A stretch of DNA of 64,000 nt from Gossypium raimondii (lineage: Eukaryota; Streptophyta; Magnoliopsida; Malvales; Malvaceae), in the NCBI RefSeq assembly GCF_025698545.1, contig NC_068569.1, forward strand, positions 15,066,001 through 15,130,000. Reading direction: 5' to 3'. Of the stretch, positions 49,739 through 61,502 are shown one piece after another (position 1 is the stretch's first letter; the number at the start of each line of letters is the position of its first letter). Below the pieces are notes generated by a model. It did not search any database. It saw only the letters and a program-made list of their open reading frames with translations, and had not been told where the DNA came from. The position numbers and the translations under genes were made by a program.

Positions 49739-52647
49739 ATGGGGAAAGAATCAAAGTCAGGAGGGTGTTTGGGGTGGTTACTGGCGATAGTAATATTGGC
49801 TCTGGTTGTGGGAGCCATTGTTTATGCAGTGAAGCAGAAAATCGATCACGCCAATGATAATAAGCCATCTCCCGTTCCAGGTCCTCCAGGCGCCATTGAC
49901 AAGAAGTATGCCGATGCTCTCAAAATCGCAATGCAATTCTTTGACATTCAAAAATGTACCTTCTTTCACTTTACTCTGTTTCCTACTCTCTTGGGTTGAA
50001 ATTTGCTTCTTTTTAAGGATACCCGTTAACCTATGGACCCTGATTTAAAGTAGCAACAATATTTAGTTACTTAATTTCATTATAGTATTAGCAATTTGCT
50101 ACTGCTTTAATTTGGTATATAATTATATCTGAGATGGGGTGGTTGTTGCAGCTGGTAAGTTAGTGAATAATAAGATATCATGGAGAGGAGATTCGGGACT
50201 TAAGGATGGAAATGAAGCGAACTTGGATCTTTCCAAGGGGATGTATGATGCTGGAGATCACATGAAATTTGGTTTTCCAATGGCATTTACTGCTACTGTG
50301 TTATCATGGGCTATCCTCGAGTATGGAGATCAGATGGCGGCAGTGAATCAACTGGAACCTGCTCAACAATCTCTCAAGTGGATTACTGATTTCCTTATAA
50401 ATGCTCATCCTAAAGACAACGTTCTCTATATTCAGGTTATTTTCTGTCTTTAACTGTAACCGACTCTTTTGGATTATGCGTATGTCATTTGTACACGAGT
50501 CATTGCATGCACCACTGCATTTAAGTTTGTTGGTTTTGCCTTAGAAATTTATATTATGAAGTATCCAAATCGCTTAGGGCTTCAACCAAAGGTTTTAGAT
50601 CAGGAGTATCTGGGATATTTATTTTAGCATCTGCTTCTTAGTCTCTCTACCTTATAGCTTGTTGTTTCTCATGTTGTTGTGATGGATTGCATTGAAAATA
50701 TGACTGGATTGTATGTTATAATGAGCATACTTTTGTTCATAGTCTCGTTTCACCGAGTGAGAAACCTCATGCCATTTCCATGGTTGTATTGCAAACCGTA
50801 CTTGATTTGGAATCTAATTGCACAATCCTTTAATAAAAAAGCTGATGAAGTATACTTACATCTAACGTTTTTTTCTCTTCCAACATTATGGCAGGTGGGT
50901 GATCCCGACTTAGATCATAAATGTTGGGAAAGGCCTGAAAACATGAAAGAGAAGAGGCCTCTCACACAGGTGAACATAACTGTTCCAGGGACAGAGGTTG
51001 CAGCTGAGACTGCTGCTGCTATGGCTTCAGCATCTCTGGTGTTTAAGACATCTAACTCGGCATACTCAAGCACACTTCTTAAGCATGCCAAGCAACTTTT
51101 TAATTTCGCGGACAAATATCCAGCTTCTTATAGTGAGAACATCCCAGAAGTTGCTACATATTACAATTCAACAGGGTATGGAGATGAGCTGTTATGGGCA
51201 GCAAGCTGGCTCTATCATGCAACAGGTGATCGATCGTACCTTGACTATGCGACTGGTGAAAATGGGAAACAGTTTGCTTCATGGGGAAGTCCAACCTGGT
51301 TTAGCTGGGATAATAAAAATGCAGGAACCCAGGTAAGATTCCCTTTTAGCAAAATTTTGAAGAAAGATGCTATCCTCTCTTGTTTTTTCTTTTACCTTCA
51401 TTTTACAGACAGACATGCTTCAAGCATTGTGATAATATAAGAAACCCCGAGTTCTTGAAAGTTGCGCACATTTTGTGAGCCTTTTGAGAAAGTAGTTAGA
51501 ATTAACTTGTTTGGTGATACATCTATGCAGGTCTTGCTTTCCAGGTTAAGCTTGTTTGGTGCCAAAGGAGTCTCTGGGAACTCTGGCCTCAGAAACTATA
51601 GGAGCTCTGCTGAAGGTGTTATGTGTGGTCTTTTGCCAAAGTCTCCCTCAGCCACATCCAGCAGAACAGATGGTAATTCTTCTTTAAAGCTAAGTAAATT
51701 AGGTTCATACATGTGATATGTAGATCTTTGATTCAACAAAAAGAAATGGGTTAAGGGAAAGTTCCTTATCAAGTAAAACGATTAATACTAGTTTTACCAA
51801 GTTGATTGGCTTGAGATTGGATACCAGGGTATGTCTAGATTGCCAATTTCATACCCTAATTTGGACTGAAAATATTGCTTCCAGATGTTTATTTGCTTAC
51901 TCCAGCTATTCTTTAAGGGGATTACACATGCCTCTCAGATCACTAAAGCTGCATATGAACTGAACTCGTTTCGAACCTTGGGATCACTTTTTGCTCACCG
52001 GTCAGACTTTCTGGTGCAGGTGGTCTTGTATGGATCAGTGAATGGAATGCTCTGCAGCACCCTGTTGCCTCTGCATTTTTAGCTGCTCTTTACAGTGATT
52101 ACATGCTTACATCACAGACTGCAAAAATAACCTGTGGTGACCATTCATTCAAACCGTCGGATCTTAGAAAGTTGGCCAAATCACAGGTACGCCATTTATG
52201 TTGTAGGATAAACGTGTTGCATAAAAGAGGCAGCTGAAGATTTGAAATTTTCCTCGAAAAGTATTGATTCATATTTCACTTAAATAATCATACTATAATA
52301 ATTTTTGCTTCCAGGCTGATTATGTATTGGGCAAAAACCCTTTGAAAATGAGCTTTCTTGTGGGGTATGGGGATAAGTACCCACAATATGTGCATCATAG
52401 AGGAGCTTCAATTCCAGCTGATGCGACTACTGGTTGCACCGACGGCTTCAAGTGGCTTGATTCAACTGAACCGAATCCTAATGTGGCTGTTGGAGGCCTT
52501 GTGGGTGGGCCTTTCCTTAATGAAACATACATCGATTCCCGGAACAACTCAAAGCAAGCCGAGCCGACCACATATAACAGTGCCCTCATTGTTGGCCTTC
52601 TCTCAAGTTTGGTCACTACCTCATCTGCAGTTAAATCCTTCACCTAA
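49739..52647 (+). CDS. Membrane-anchored GH9 endo-1,4-beta-glucanase, 526 residues
   Basis: Glycoside hydrolase family 9 enzyme that cuts beta-1,4-glucan chains in wall synthesis or remodelling. Exons are 49739-49955, 50152-50435, 50895-51332, 51531-51672, 52020-52186 and 52315-52647 (1581 nt). The N-terminus is cytosolic and short (MGKESKSGGC), followed by one membrane span (LGWLLAIVILALVVGAIVYA), so it is a type II membrane protein rather than a secreted enzyme. GH9 residues: the DAGD motif at about 105-108 (YDAGDHMKFGFPMAFT) with the nucleophile/base aspartates, the histidine block YVHHRG (443-446), and the acid glutamate E499 in AEPTTYNSA. No C-terminal carbohydrate-binding domain. It resembles the Arabidopsis endoglucanase 10-like group from memory. 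An in-frame ATG at 49697 adds 14 residues and was not chosen. Confidence 0.95.
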
Positions 52648-55465
52648 AAGTAAAAGTAGCCATAGCCTGTAACTGATTACACTTTTGTACCTATATGCAG
52701 TTGTATCAATACCACGTTTCCCTATAAAACTTGTTCTTTAAGTATTTTGTTCTACACAGGTGAACTCAGATGCGGGTCGCCTGCACCAAGTTTTTGTCGT
52801 ATCTTTGAGGCATGCCCGCATCGTTTCTTTTCTTTTTTTTTTTTGTCCAACTGGTGATTATGTGAGAATTAAATTCCCTCCATGTTTCAATTATGTAGCA
52901 GAAGTGAAGATGAGATACTTAAATTGTTACTATTAATCCAAAATCCAGAGCAGAGATATCATGTATGCTCTAATTCAGGCCATCATAGATATATGATCCA
53001 AGGGCTTGGGATAAGCATTCACATATTTTTCAAAGTTACAAAACAAATTGATTTTCGACATGTTTTATGTTTACCCAAAGCTGGAATGTTGCAAGGCAAA
53101 AGAGGTGAGACAGTGGCAGAACAATGCGATTGGGAGTCCAAGTATGGTATGGAAATGGCCCACGTGAAAAGGCCATTCATCAGTCACCACCGCAGGGGGT
53201 CCTAAGGGCTTTCAGTCTTATCTACCGACAACCATCAAAAGCTACGCGTCGCCCAAAATTTGATAAAGAAAGTCCCACTCCCTCTGTCATCAGTCTCCAG
53301 CACCATAACTTTCGTACTCACCCTTTAGCCAACAGAGCAGTTTGTCCCCGGTCCTAGCAGTACGGTCAAGCACAGGTGTCTTGTACCTTTGTCGAAAATC
53401 ACCCAATGTACCCTCTGATCTATCCTTTCAAGTTTCAACCCCCCCCCCCTTTTCTTTTTTTGGTCAAAACCCCCCTATTTACTCATTAAAAACAATCTAT
53501 GATGAATAATTATTGTGCCTAGCGTCTTGGCTATTTGCACGCCACTCTTACCAATCTATCATTAATATTTCAGGCACGCAATATTTGGATACTAACTTCC
53601 ATGCAAGTACCATGTGGTTAATAGGAATCCAAGTATTTGCTATATCACGAGCTTAAAATTTAAGTTTCACAAATTGTGCGGTCATAGCTAAAAATTTAGC
53701 TTTAAATCTACTTAATTCTACTTAATTACTATTGAAAGATTAAAATTCCGAATGAAAATTTTTAAAAAATTAAAATGAAGTGAAAACAAATTCACAAATG
53801 AAAAGCAAAAAATGAACAGAAAAGTCATAAGAAAACGAAGAAGCAAAAAGCGAATAGAAAAAAAAAATAGAAATAACTCTATTTATAATTGAGTTCTCAA
53901 TAATCCAACGGTCTAGTTTAAATACGTAAGCGGCTGAGATCAAAGATAATCTAAAAATTGAGATTCTTGAAGGGATTTTTCAAGATCCTCTAAGGTTACA
54001 AAATATTAATCATGGTAATTCTAGTTTTATTAAGTGTTTCACTAGACAACTAAGGCTTCAAGCAGATAAATTTCTCCACATGTTCTACGGATCGGGCCAG
54101 TTCAAGTGGATCAAATGAGCTCTATTTAATCCGCTGACCTCTGTCGGACGTTTTGTATGCATTTGTCACAAATTTTGATCCACATCGCGTGATAGCTACA
54201 CATTGCTAAATTAAGATAAAAGAAAAGAGTGATTGGTGACTGGTATCAACTATAACAGAAAATAATTGGCATATGTTTGTTGTTGTCGACTTGATTCTTA
54301 GAGTTGCATTTGGGAGCAGACTGGGAAGAGGATTTAAGGATTGTTAACCTTTGCTTTTTGGTGAGCCGTTTACATTTCCGGAGAGAATTCTCAGAGCAAA
54401 GGAAATAGTCACAGCTGCTATCAAATACTTACCTTTTACAAATTTTAAAATTATTAAAAAAAGATTATTGTTAAGATGAAATATTATTAATATTTGCTAT
54501 AAATTTTAAAATTAAATTTGATAGTATAATTATATTATTTAATATTATGAATTATTTTATTATAATTGTTAATATTTTATTTTTAAAAATGTTCTAATTC
54601 ATTAAGTAATTTATTAAATAATGGAGAAAGGAGAATGTTGAATACTAATTGAAATTTAGAAAAATTTGCATAAACAAATTATATTTAGATGATTTAATAT
54701 TGCTAAGCTAAGCCTTACACGCGATGAAAGTCCCATTTTGAGATTGGATCCATATTTAGAGGGTGATAATCGTTTTATAAGAGCAGTTTTTTTATTATCC
54801 TATAAACAATATAGACTGTGTCGTCTTCTTTCTTAAAAGATAGGGTTTAAAGCAAATACTGTTTTTTGGTTTGTTAATATGAAAGTTATCTCAATTCTAG
54901 ATCAGAATTTATCAGTAAAGAATTGAAAATAACTCATGATGATGGGATGAGGGGCAATGATTTAGTTTGGGGAAATGGATTGTTTTAGATGGTGTGGTAT
55001 GGATTGATGATTCAAAAAAGTAGAATCAACACAAGTAAAGATAATAAAGGAAAGGAAGAGAGAATCTCCAAATGCAGGAGATATTGCAGTGTTGATTAAT
55101 CTGCAGCTTCTGCCCTGTTTCCTTGTCCAATATCCCTATCCCTATCAATCTCTTTTTGTTTGAAAGCAATTTGTAACAACCCATCACTTCAACAAAGTAA
55201 AGCCACAATAAAATATTCACAATTAGCAATAACCGACTTGGGAAGGTAATAAAGTCACTCACACTGTTTGTCCTGGTCAGAATATTCTAATTAAATCAAA
55301 CCAACAATACAAAAAAAGGAAATTCACAGCATGATCCACAGCTGAATAAAAGAGAACTGTGGGGTTTTACGTGGTGCTTGCATCTACAAGGTGGCTGTTG
55401 TTGTTGTTGTAATAAGAATCTACGGTCATAAAATTGTTGATCATGTGTGAATGGTGGTGGTGGGG
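52648..55465. other. Intergenic DNA, no supported gene
   Basis: 3' flank of the endoglucanase gene, then a stretch (53090-53400) of higher GC with a 77-codon frame lacking any domain. AT-rich DNA follows up to the LOG gene. A run of C lies at about 53439-53448. Confidence 0.45.
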
Positions 55466-57383
55466 TCAACGAGCGATGTCAGATTTAGAAGTGAAACCCA
55501 ATTGTTGCTCCATTTCCCAGCTGAGCTTGGAGGCCACCCCTGAATGTTTAGGTTCATGCTCCTGGTGTACGTCAGAAGAAAAAGAAAGAGGGTTAATGGA
55601 GGGCTGAGGCTGTTGATCAACAGTGTTGCAGGTGGAGAGATGAAAAAGTAAGTATACCTCGAGCTTGCACATGAGTTCTTGGGCAGTTTGGGCAGAGACA
55701 ATTATGTCACGGGCAGCTGGGGCTATGAAACCTTCATCCACCGCATTGTCTATGAATGATAAAAGCGAGTTGTAATACCCATCAACATTCAACAGTCCCA
55801 CCTGTAATTTTCACCCAAAAATTACAATTTGGGCTTATTATTATATATCCACGTTTTTTGCATGTGAACCTCTCTAATAATTGTGTTCAAACCCAAAAAT
55901 TGAATAAGTTGGAGAAAAAGAAAGTAGATTACAGGTTTGTCATGGATTCCTAGCTGAGCCCAAGTGATCACTTCCAGGAGTTCTTCCAAGGTTCCATAAC
56001 CACCTGTGTGTTGAAATTTCATCATCTCAATTATTAGTAAAGAAAAGTTGGTTGACAGTTATTTCCTACAGTAACCTAGGATATTGTAAGTTAAAATAAT
56101 AGTTAATTACAGCAGTAAAGAAAAACGAACCTGGCAAGGCAATAAAGGCGTCAGCTTGGCGAGCCATTTCAGCTTTACGTTGGTGCATTCCTGACACAGC
56201 TCTTACTTCTCCTACTGTCTCGCCTGTGATCTGCAATTTTTTAACCCCACATTTCAGTTTTTAAGATTAAATAATTCAATTTTTTATTATTTATCTGCTA
56301 ATAAACAAATGGGGCCCTAGTTCAGTGAGGTAGAATGTGGAGTTGTTTGAATCTTAAATTATCCTCATATGGGAGTTGAATACAAAACTTTTTGGAGGAG
56401 AAAGTTATCTAAGTTTCATGCAATGGCAGTTTTCTCATGAATCTGAAATTATGCTTATTATTATTTACCTCTCTTGGCATGAGAGTCTTGGGAATTACCC
56501 TACAAGGAATTGGAAGCAAAGGGTTAGAAAGTTAGAGATTACTTGGAGAGGACCAGACCAGATATAATGAAAGAGAGAGAGAGAGGCATGGGTTACCCCA
56601 ACACGTGGCGACCACCATCAAAGACAGCTTGAGAGACCAACCCCATCAAGCCAATGCTTCCTCCTCCATAAACCAAGTCAATGTTCCTTTCAACCTGCAA
56701 GTTTTATTTTATTATTAAACTTTACGTGTCTAATTTAAACTTATTCCTGAAACTACTCCATTTCCATATTACATCACACACTATTTTATTCGTTTCAGCC
56801 TTTTCAAGTTTTAGACTTTGAATTTATTCAATTCAAGCTCCAAGTTTTAATCAAACCAAAACAGAGCAAACAAAGGATAGCTTTGAACTTCGGGTTATCA
56901 ATATAATCTTTTCTTTGCTCAAACTGGTAAAACTCTTGAATTGATACGTCCTTTACAAAAAAAAAAAGAAGAAGCTTTTGAAGCAAGTATTGGTCATTGT
57001 CTGAATATGATATTATTCATTAGGCAGACTAGACTTAAAATAATTGGGATAAATTGCTTGAATGCCAATTTGATTCAGACATACTGCTCGAACCTAGGAA
57101 GAGATGATGATGATTAAAAGACAAATGAAAAGGAACAAGGCTTTTGGTGTCTCTGTTTGTTTATGAAAAGGATAAGGTAAGGTATGGAGGTTATAGTGTG
57201 TTATTGTACCAGTTGTTGGCCAAGCTGAATAGCAGCATGCTGGTAGCTAGGATTCTTGCCTGGACTGCTACCACAAAAGACACAGACACGTCTGAATCTT
57301 GACTTCATGGAATTGGGTTGACGTTGTTGTTGTTGCTGGTACTCAAGGTGATGATGATGGAGGTGGAGTTGTTGATTTTCCAT
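55466..57383 (-). CDS. LOG: LOG cytokinin riboside 5'-monophosphate phosphoribohydrolase, 237 residues
   Basis: Converts inactive cytokinin nucleotides directly into active free-base cytokinins in the cytosol and nucleus. Seven exons in reading order: 57383-57210, 56694-56597, 56499-56469, 56230-56131, 56003-55933, 55801-55658 and 55561-55466 (714 nt). The signature PGGYGTLEE is at residues 134-142, split between exons 4 and 5; R119 in MHQRKAEM and E142 are the family's catalytic positions. Other blocks are [44 protein letters not shown] and [20 protein letters not shown]. Exon 3 is a 31-nt micro-exon encoding [10 protein letters not shown], easily missed by gene finders. The N-terminus has an unusual His/Gln-rich stretch ([15 protein letters not shown]) before the conserved start at about residue 27. 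A TATA-like TATAAAA lies about 212 bp upstream (57595-57601, minus strand) with a CT/CA repeat between. Confidence 0.95.
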
Positions 57384-60300
57384 GATAGGAAAGCCTTCAA
57401 ACCACTATGATTTTGCTTCAATGAGATACTTTGTTGTTGTTGTTGAAGGTGTGAGAAAAGATAGCCAAAAGGAATGGTATTTGTTGTGTATGTGTGTGTG
57501 TGAGAGAGAGAGAGGACAGTGAGTACTCTGTCGAAAAACCAAAGCCCAAAAGTTTAAGGTGAGGGGAATGAGAATTGGTGTCATTGGACCTCTTTTTTAT
57601 ATCAAATCAAATTCCCCCAAAAAAATGCCCCCACCATCCAACACAACACGTCTCTCCAACTTCTCATCTCCTGATATATTCCACCAAAGCAAATTTCATT
57701 ACTGTAGCTGATGGCTGAGGTTGAGCTATCATTTTAATCCCTTGTCTCGTGGATTCAACTACGCCTCAATTTGCGACTCCATCCTCCATTCCCCATCACT
57801 TTACAATGCCCCTTCCTTCATCCATTTACCCCTCCCCACACCTTTCTTTTAAGTACCAAAAAGGAGGGGTTTAAATGGGAAATTTTATTATGTCAATTCA
57901 CTATGTATTATCTTCATCTATTTCCATTAGTAATGGATAAAAAATCAATAACATGCTGGAAAAAATAAAACCCATCTAAGAAATTGAGGTGAAATTTATG
58001 CGTCAAACTTTTTATTAGCATGATTGGATGACACTAGCCTTAATTGAAATTATTCTCTCTCTCTTTTTTTTTTAAATATTGATGTGACAACACTTTTATA
58101 GAGGAATTAAATGAAAGACAAAATGAAGTTAGCAAATCATAGCTAGACCACTTACTTTAAAAGCCAAAAGAAGGAAATCAAAATATTTTGGGCGAGGATC
58201 TAGGATTAAACAAGTAGGTAATCAAACATTATCTTAGATAAAACAGTGTCAACTCATTCGTAGTTGTGGGGTTGGAGCCAATTTGGAAGTTAACCCTTGG
58301 AAAACAGTGGTGGCTGCACCGTATTGGGTTGGACCAATAATTTTTGAGGTAGAGATAGATATCTTTATATATATATCTGCTGTAAGGTTTGTCCTCTTAT
58401 AGTAAAATGTCCTACAAAGATTAAGATTATATACCACACATCTACATCCCCCATGTTAATGAATTACAAAAATTCAATGATTTTAGAGACAAAAAATTGT
58501 GTGTTTGACAATGAAAACAGGCTGCATGCAACTAAGAGAGATCGGTAGTACAATGAAAGGCATTAATTGTAATGAAAGAAATTACAAATTGATTGGGGAT
58601 GATGACAATAGATTTGGTTTTAGGGAACAAATAATATCATTATTATAAGAACAAGTGGAGAGGGACCGGCACGTGATACCATGTATTCTAGTCTGTCCCA
58701 CTTTGGGAATTATATGATCATACAGGAAAGCTACTTAGGAACCTTCTTAAATTATACATAAACTATATCTATGTACTCCTCATAACCGAAAAGAAGAAAA
58801 TCATAAAATGAGAGATCACTAGTTTATTACATACTCTCTCGTCATCTCGTACATACGACCCATTGATGGAGTTGGATGGTCGGGACATTGGTAATTAAGT
58901 TTAGATGATATTAGTCTCTCTCTCTCTCTATATGTGTATGTGAGAAACAGCTGTATTGATGGTGATCTTAAACAATGCACCTATGCTCGCTGTCTTAGAT
59001 TGGACATAGACTGGGCCTTCCCTTTCACTTCAACTGGGTTTTCATCTTCTAATTTTTTAAAAATATTGAATATACTTCATTCCAATTTCAATAGATTATT
59101 ATATAAGCACTTGACTTGTGTAAATGAATATAATATACAACACTTGATTAATATAGTGCTATTAATGATAATACTACTAATTAATGCACAGCCACAACAG
59201 CATGACTTAGAGACACCCAACTCAAATATTGCTGCTGATTTGGAGAAAAATAAAATTATTTGTTAAATAACAGAATAGCTCTGGGACACGTCAAACACTC
59301 AATAACCATAAGACCTTTCTATAAATAAATAAACAGAAACGAAGTCAGCATATGTAGCTGAAGTCTGAAGGGGACCTTGGGTGGATGGAGGGAAGATTCT
59401 CTCATACAAAATGGGAGGTCATTAGATTAATTATTTCAATACAGCGAATTACCATTTTTAATTCATATGGATCCCATCCAAATGAATTTGGTGTTGCCTA
59501 CCCTCTCTCTATATTGCACTTTGGCAATGGGGTCAACACTCAGCACTAAGCAAAGCTATATGCCTTTTAAACATAGTTCGATCCACAAGCTACCATGGTT
59601 GAGTTAAAAAGGTTTCCAACACTTATCCCTAAACAAGTTGATGAGTGGGAAATTTTTCAATTTTTTTAATGAATGAATTAAATGTGAAAAACTAGTATTT
59701 AAAACATGAATTGATTCTAATATTTTGCACATACGATGCTCAGCCATATGGATTAATGTTAAATCTTAATCTTATATATTAACGTATGATACGTTTCTTT
59801 TAGAGTAATTAGTATGCTTACCATAAAACTTATAACCTTGTTTTTTTTCTGAAAATTTTCGTCAGCTTTATAATGAGACTGAAACTACAAAGTTTTTTTT
59901 TTTTTGGTTGGAAGTAGTTTTAAATATATTTAGCTAATTCATAAATTATAGGATATGGGTTTAAGTTAAATCATGTATGATTGCACATGGTTTGTCTTCT
60001 TAATCACTCAATAAAGCACTCGAATCAAGAGACAAAACTTCACTAAACATAATACAAAACAATATTATATAATCTCAATTAATGAATGATATTTTGGGTG
60101 TTATTTCATGGGTGAATTTTGATTTGTAAGAATCATATCTTAAAAATAAACGAATTAAATTAAAAACCTGTTGAACTCTAAGTTTAGGTTATGAAATCAT
60201 GGTAGTCGGAGTCGCAATCAAATTATAAAAGCAAAAGTTGAATTCTTTGAAATATAGGGGGAGATGATTATGCAAAACGCAAAAAGCAAAATACAATCTA

Positions 60301-61204
60301 TTTCAACACTTTCATTTCTTTTAATAAAATAACATGAAAATGGGATTTAAATAATCATATCTTTTAGCATGAGATAATCCTCTTAAAGCAAAGTGGCTTA
60401 ATTATCACGAATTAGAGTCAACATTTCTAAATTCATCATTCGATTGAAAGCAAATAATTTATGGGTAATTGACTGTTGCTAATACCCTAAACGCCGTCCA
60501 TGTGCATATAACTCCCCTTTTTGCTTTTCTTTTCCCCCCAAACATTTCAAAACCCTGCTCTTGAATTCAATACCTTGTTATCCAATTAACACCTTTAATT
60601 TGGTTGGTGTCACGTTTGTCTAACCAAACTACAATATTTATATAGCAAAGAGGGGACATCGGATTAACTATCTGTTTGTTTTTCTGATTAATATTAATTT
60701 ACCTTTCAATCTACCACTGTCCACCAGCAATAGACAAACATTGTTTCTGGGTCGTTTCCATTTAAATAAAAAGGGGGACTGTGTGAGGGGGTTGGGTGTT
60801 TTTGACTAATACTTTTATTCGTCAAAAGTATTATTTAAGAACTATATTAGTGATTATGACATGATTATTAGTTTTGATAGTGTGGTTTAAAATATAACAC
60901 ACATCACCCCCCCCCCCTTGATATTTTGGAAGGTGCAAGAAGATATAACCTAACGCACCCTAATCAAAATAACTAATGCATGGTTTTAATTTTTCATTGT
61001 TTTGGAATTTGATGTATTGGGCAAAGGGACGCTGCTGCTGACACCACAGCACGCCAATCACAATGTTTATTTTGGAATTTATGTCATCTTTTTGCTTCAA
61101 AATATTATTTCCCAACTCAAATCTCTTTAAATAGAAAATATATTTGGCACCCGGGTGAAATTTTTGTACTCTACAGAAAATTTTAAATTAAAAAATGATA
61201 AAAA
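57384..61204. other. Intergenic DNA upstream of LOG, no other gene seen
   Basis: The LOG leader carries a TG/AG dinucleotide repeat at 57489-57513. Further on the DNA is AT-rich with a CT microsatellite at 58917-58931 and a C run near 60907-60917. Frames up to about 110 codons (for example 58934-59266) show no domain. Confidence 0.5.
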
Positions 61205-61502
61205 TATCGTGAAATTATATTTTGGCCCTTCTTCTCAAAAAATGGGTAAATTAATCTCTGTATGTTAAATAAAAGAGCAAGTGTTAAAAATTGGTCTTTA
61301 TACGTCATCATGAAGTACACGTATCTGTTTTATTATTCTGTCAGCCATGCTTGTTTTTAATAGTACAAAGGAATGGAATATTTAAGAAAAAGATCAATTT
61401 GTTTTTTTATCTAACATACAAAGACTAATTTACCCATGTTCTGAGTAGAGGAATAAAATACAATTTGACTCATAGTATAGGAACCTCTATAAAACTTTTA
61501 CC
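61205..61502. mobile_element. Second copy of the long-TIR MITE family, partly degraded
   Basis: It matches the element at 8227-8610 in order and orientation. Shared phrases include CTCAAAAAATGGGTAAATTA, ACATACAAAGACTAATTTA, TAGTATAGGAACCTCTATA and the end AAACTTTTACC. The left arm is less well preserved than the right. The pair shows the family is dispersed at both ends of the window. Confidence 0.68.

Noticed and set aside
53124-53357. 77-codon frame in a GC-richer stretch downstream of the endoglucanase gene
   Set aside because: No domain, no splice context; probably chance.
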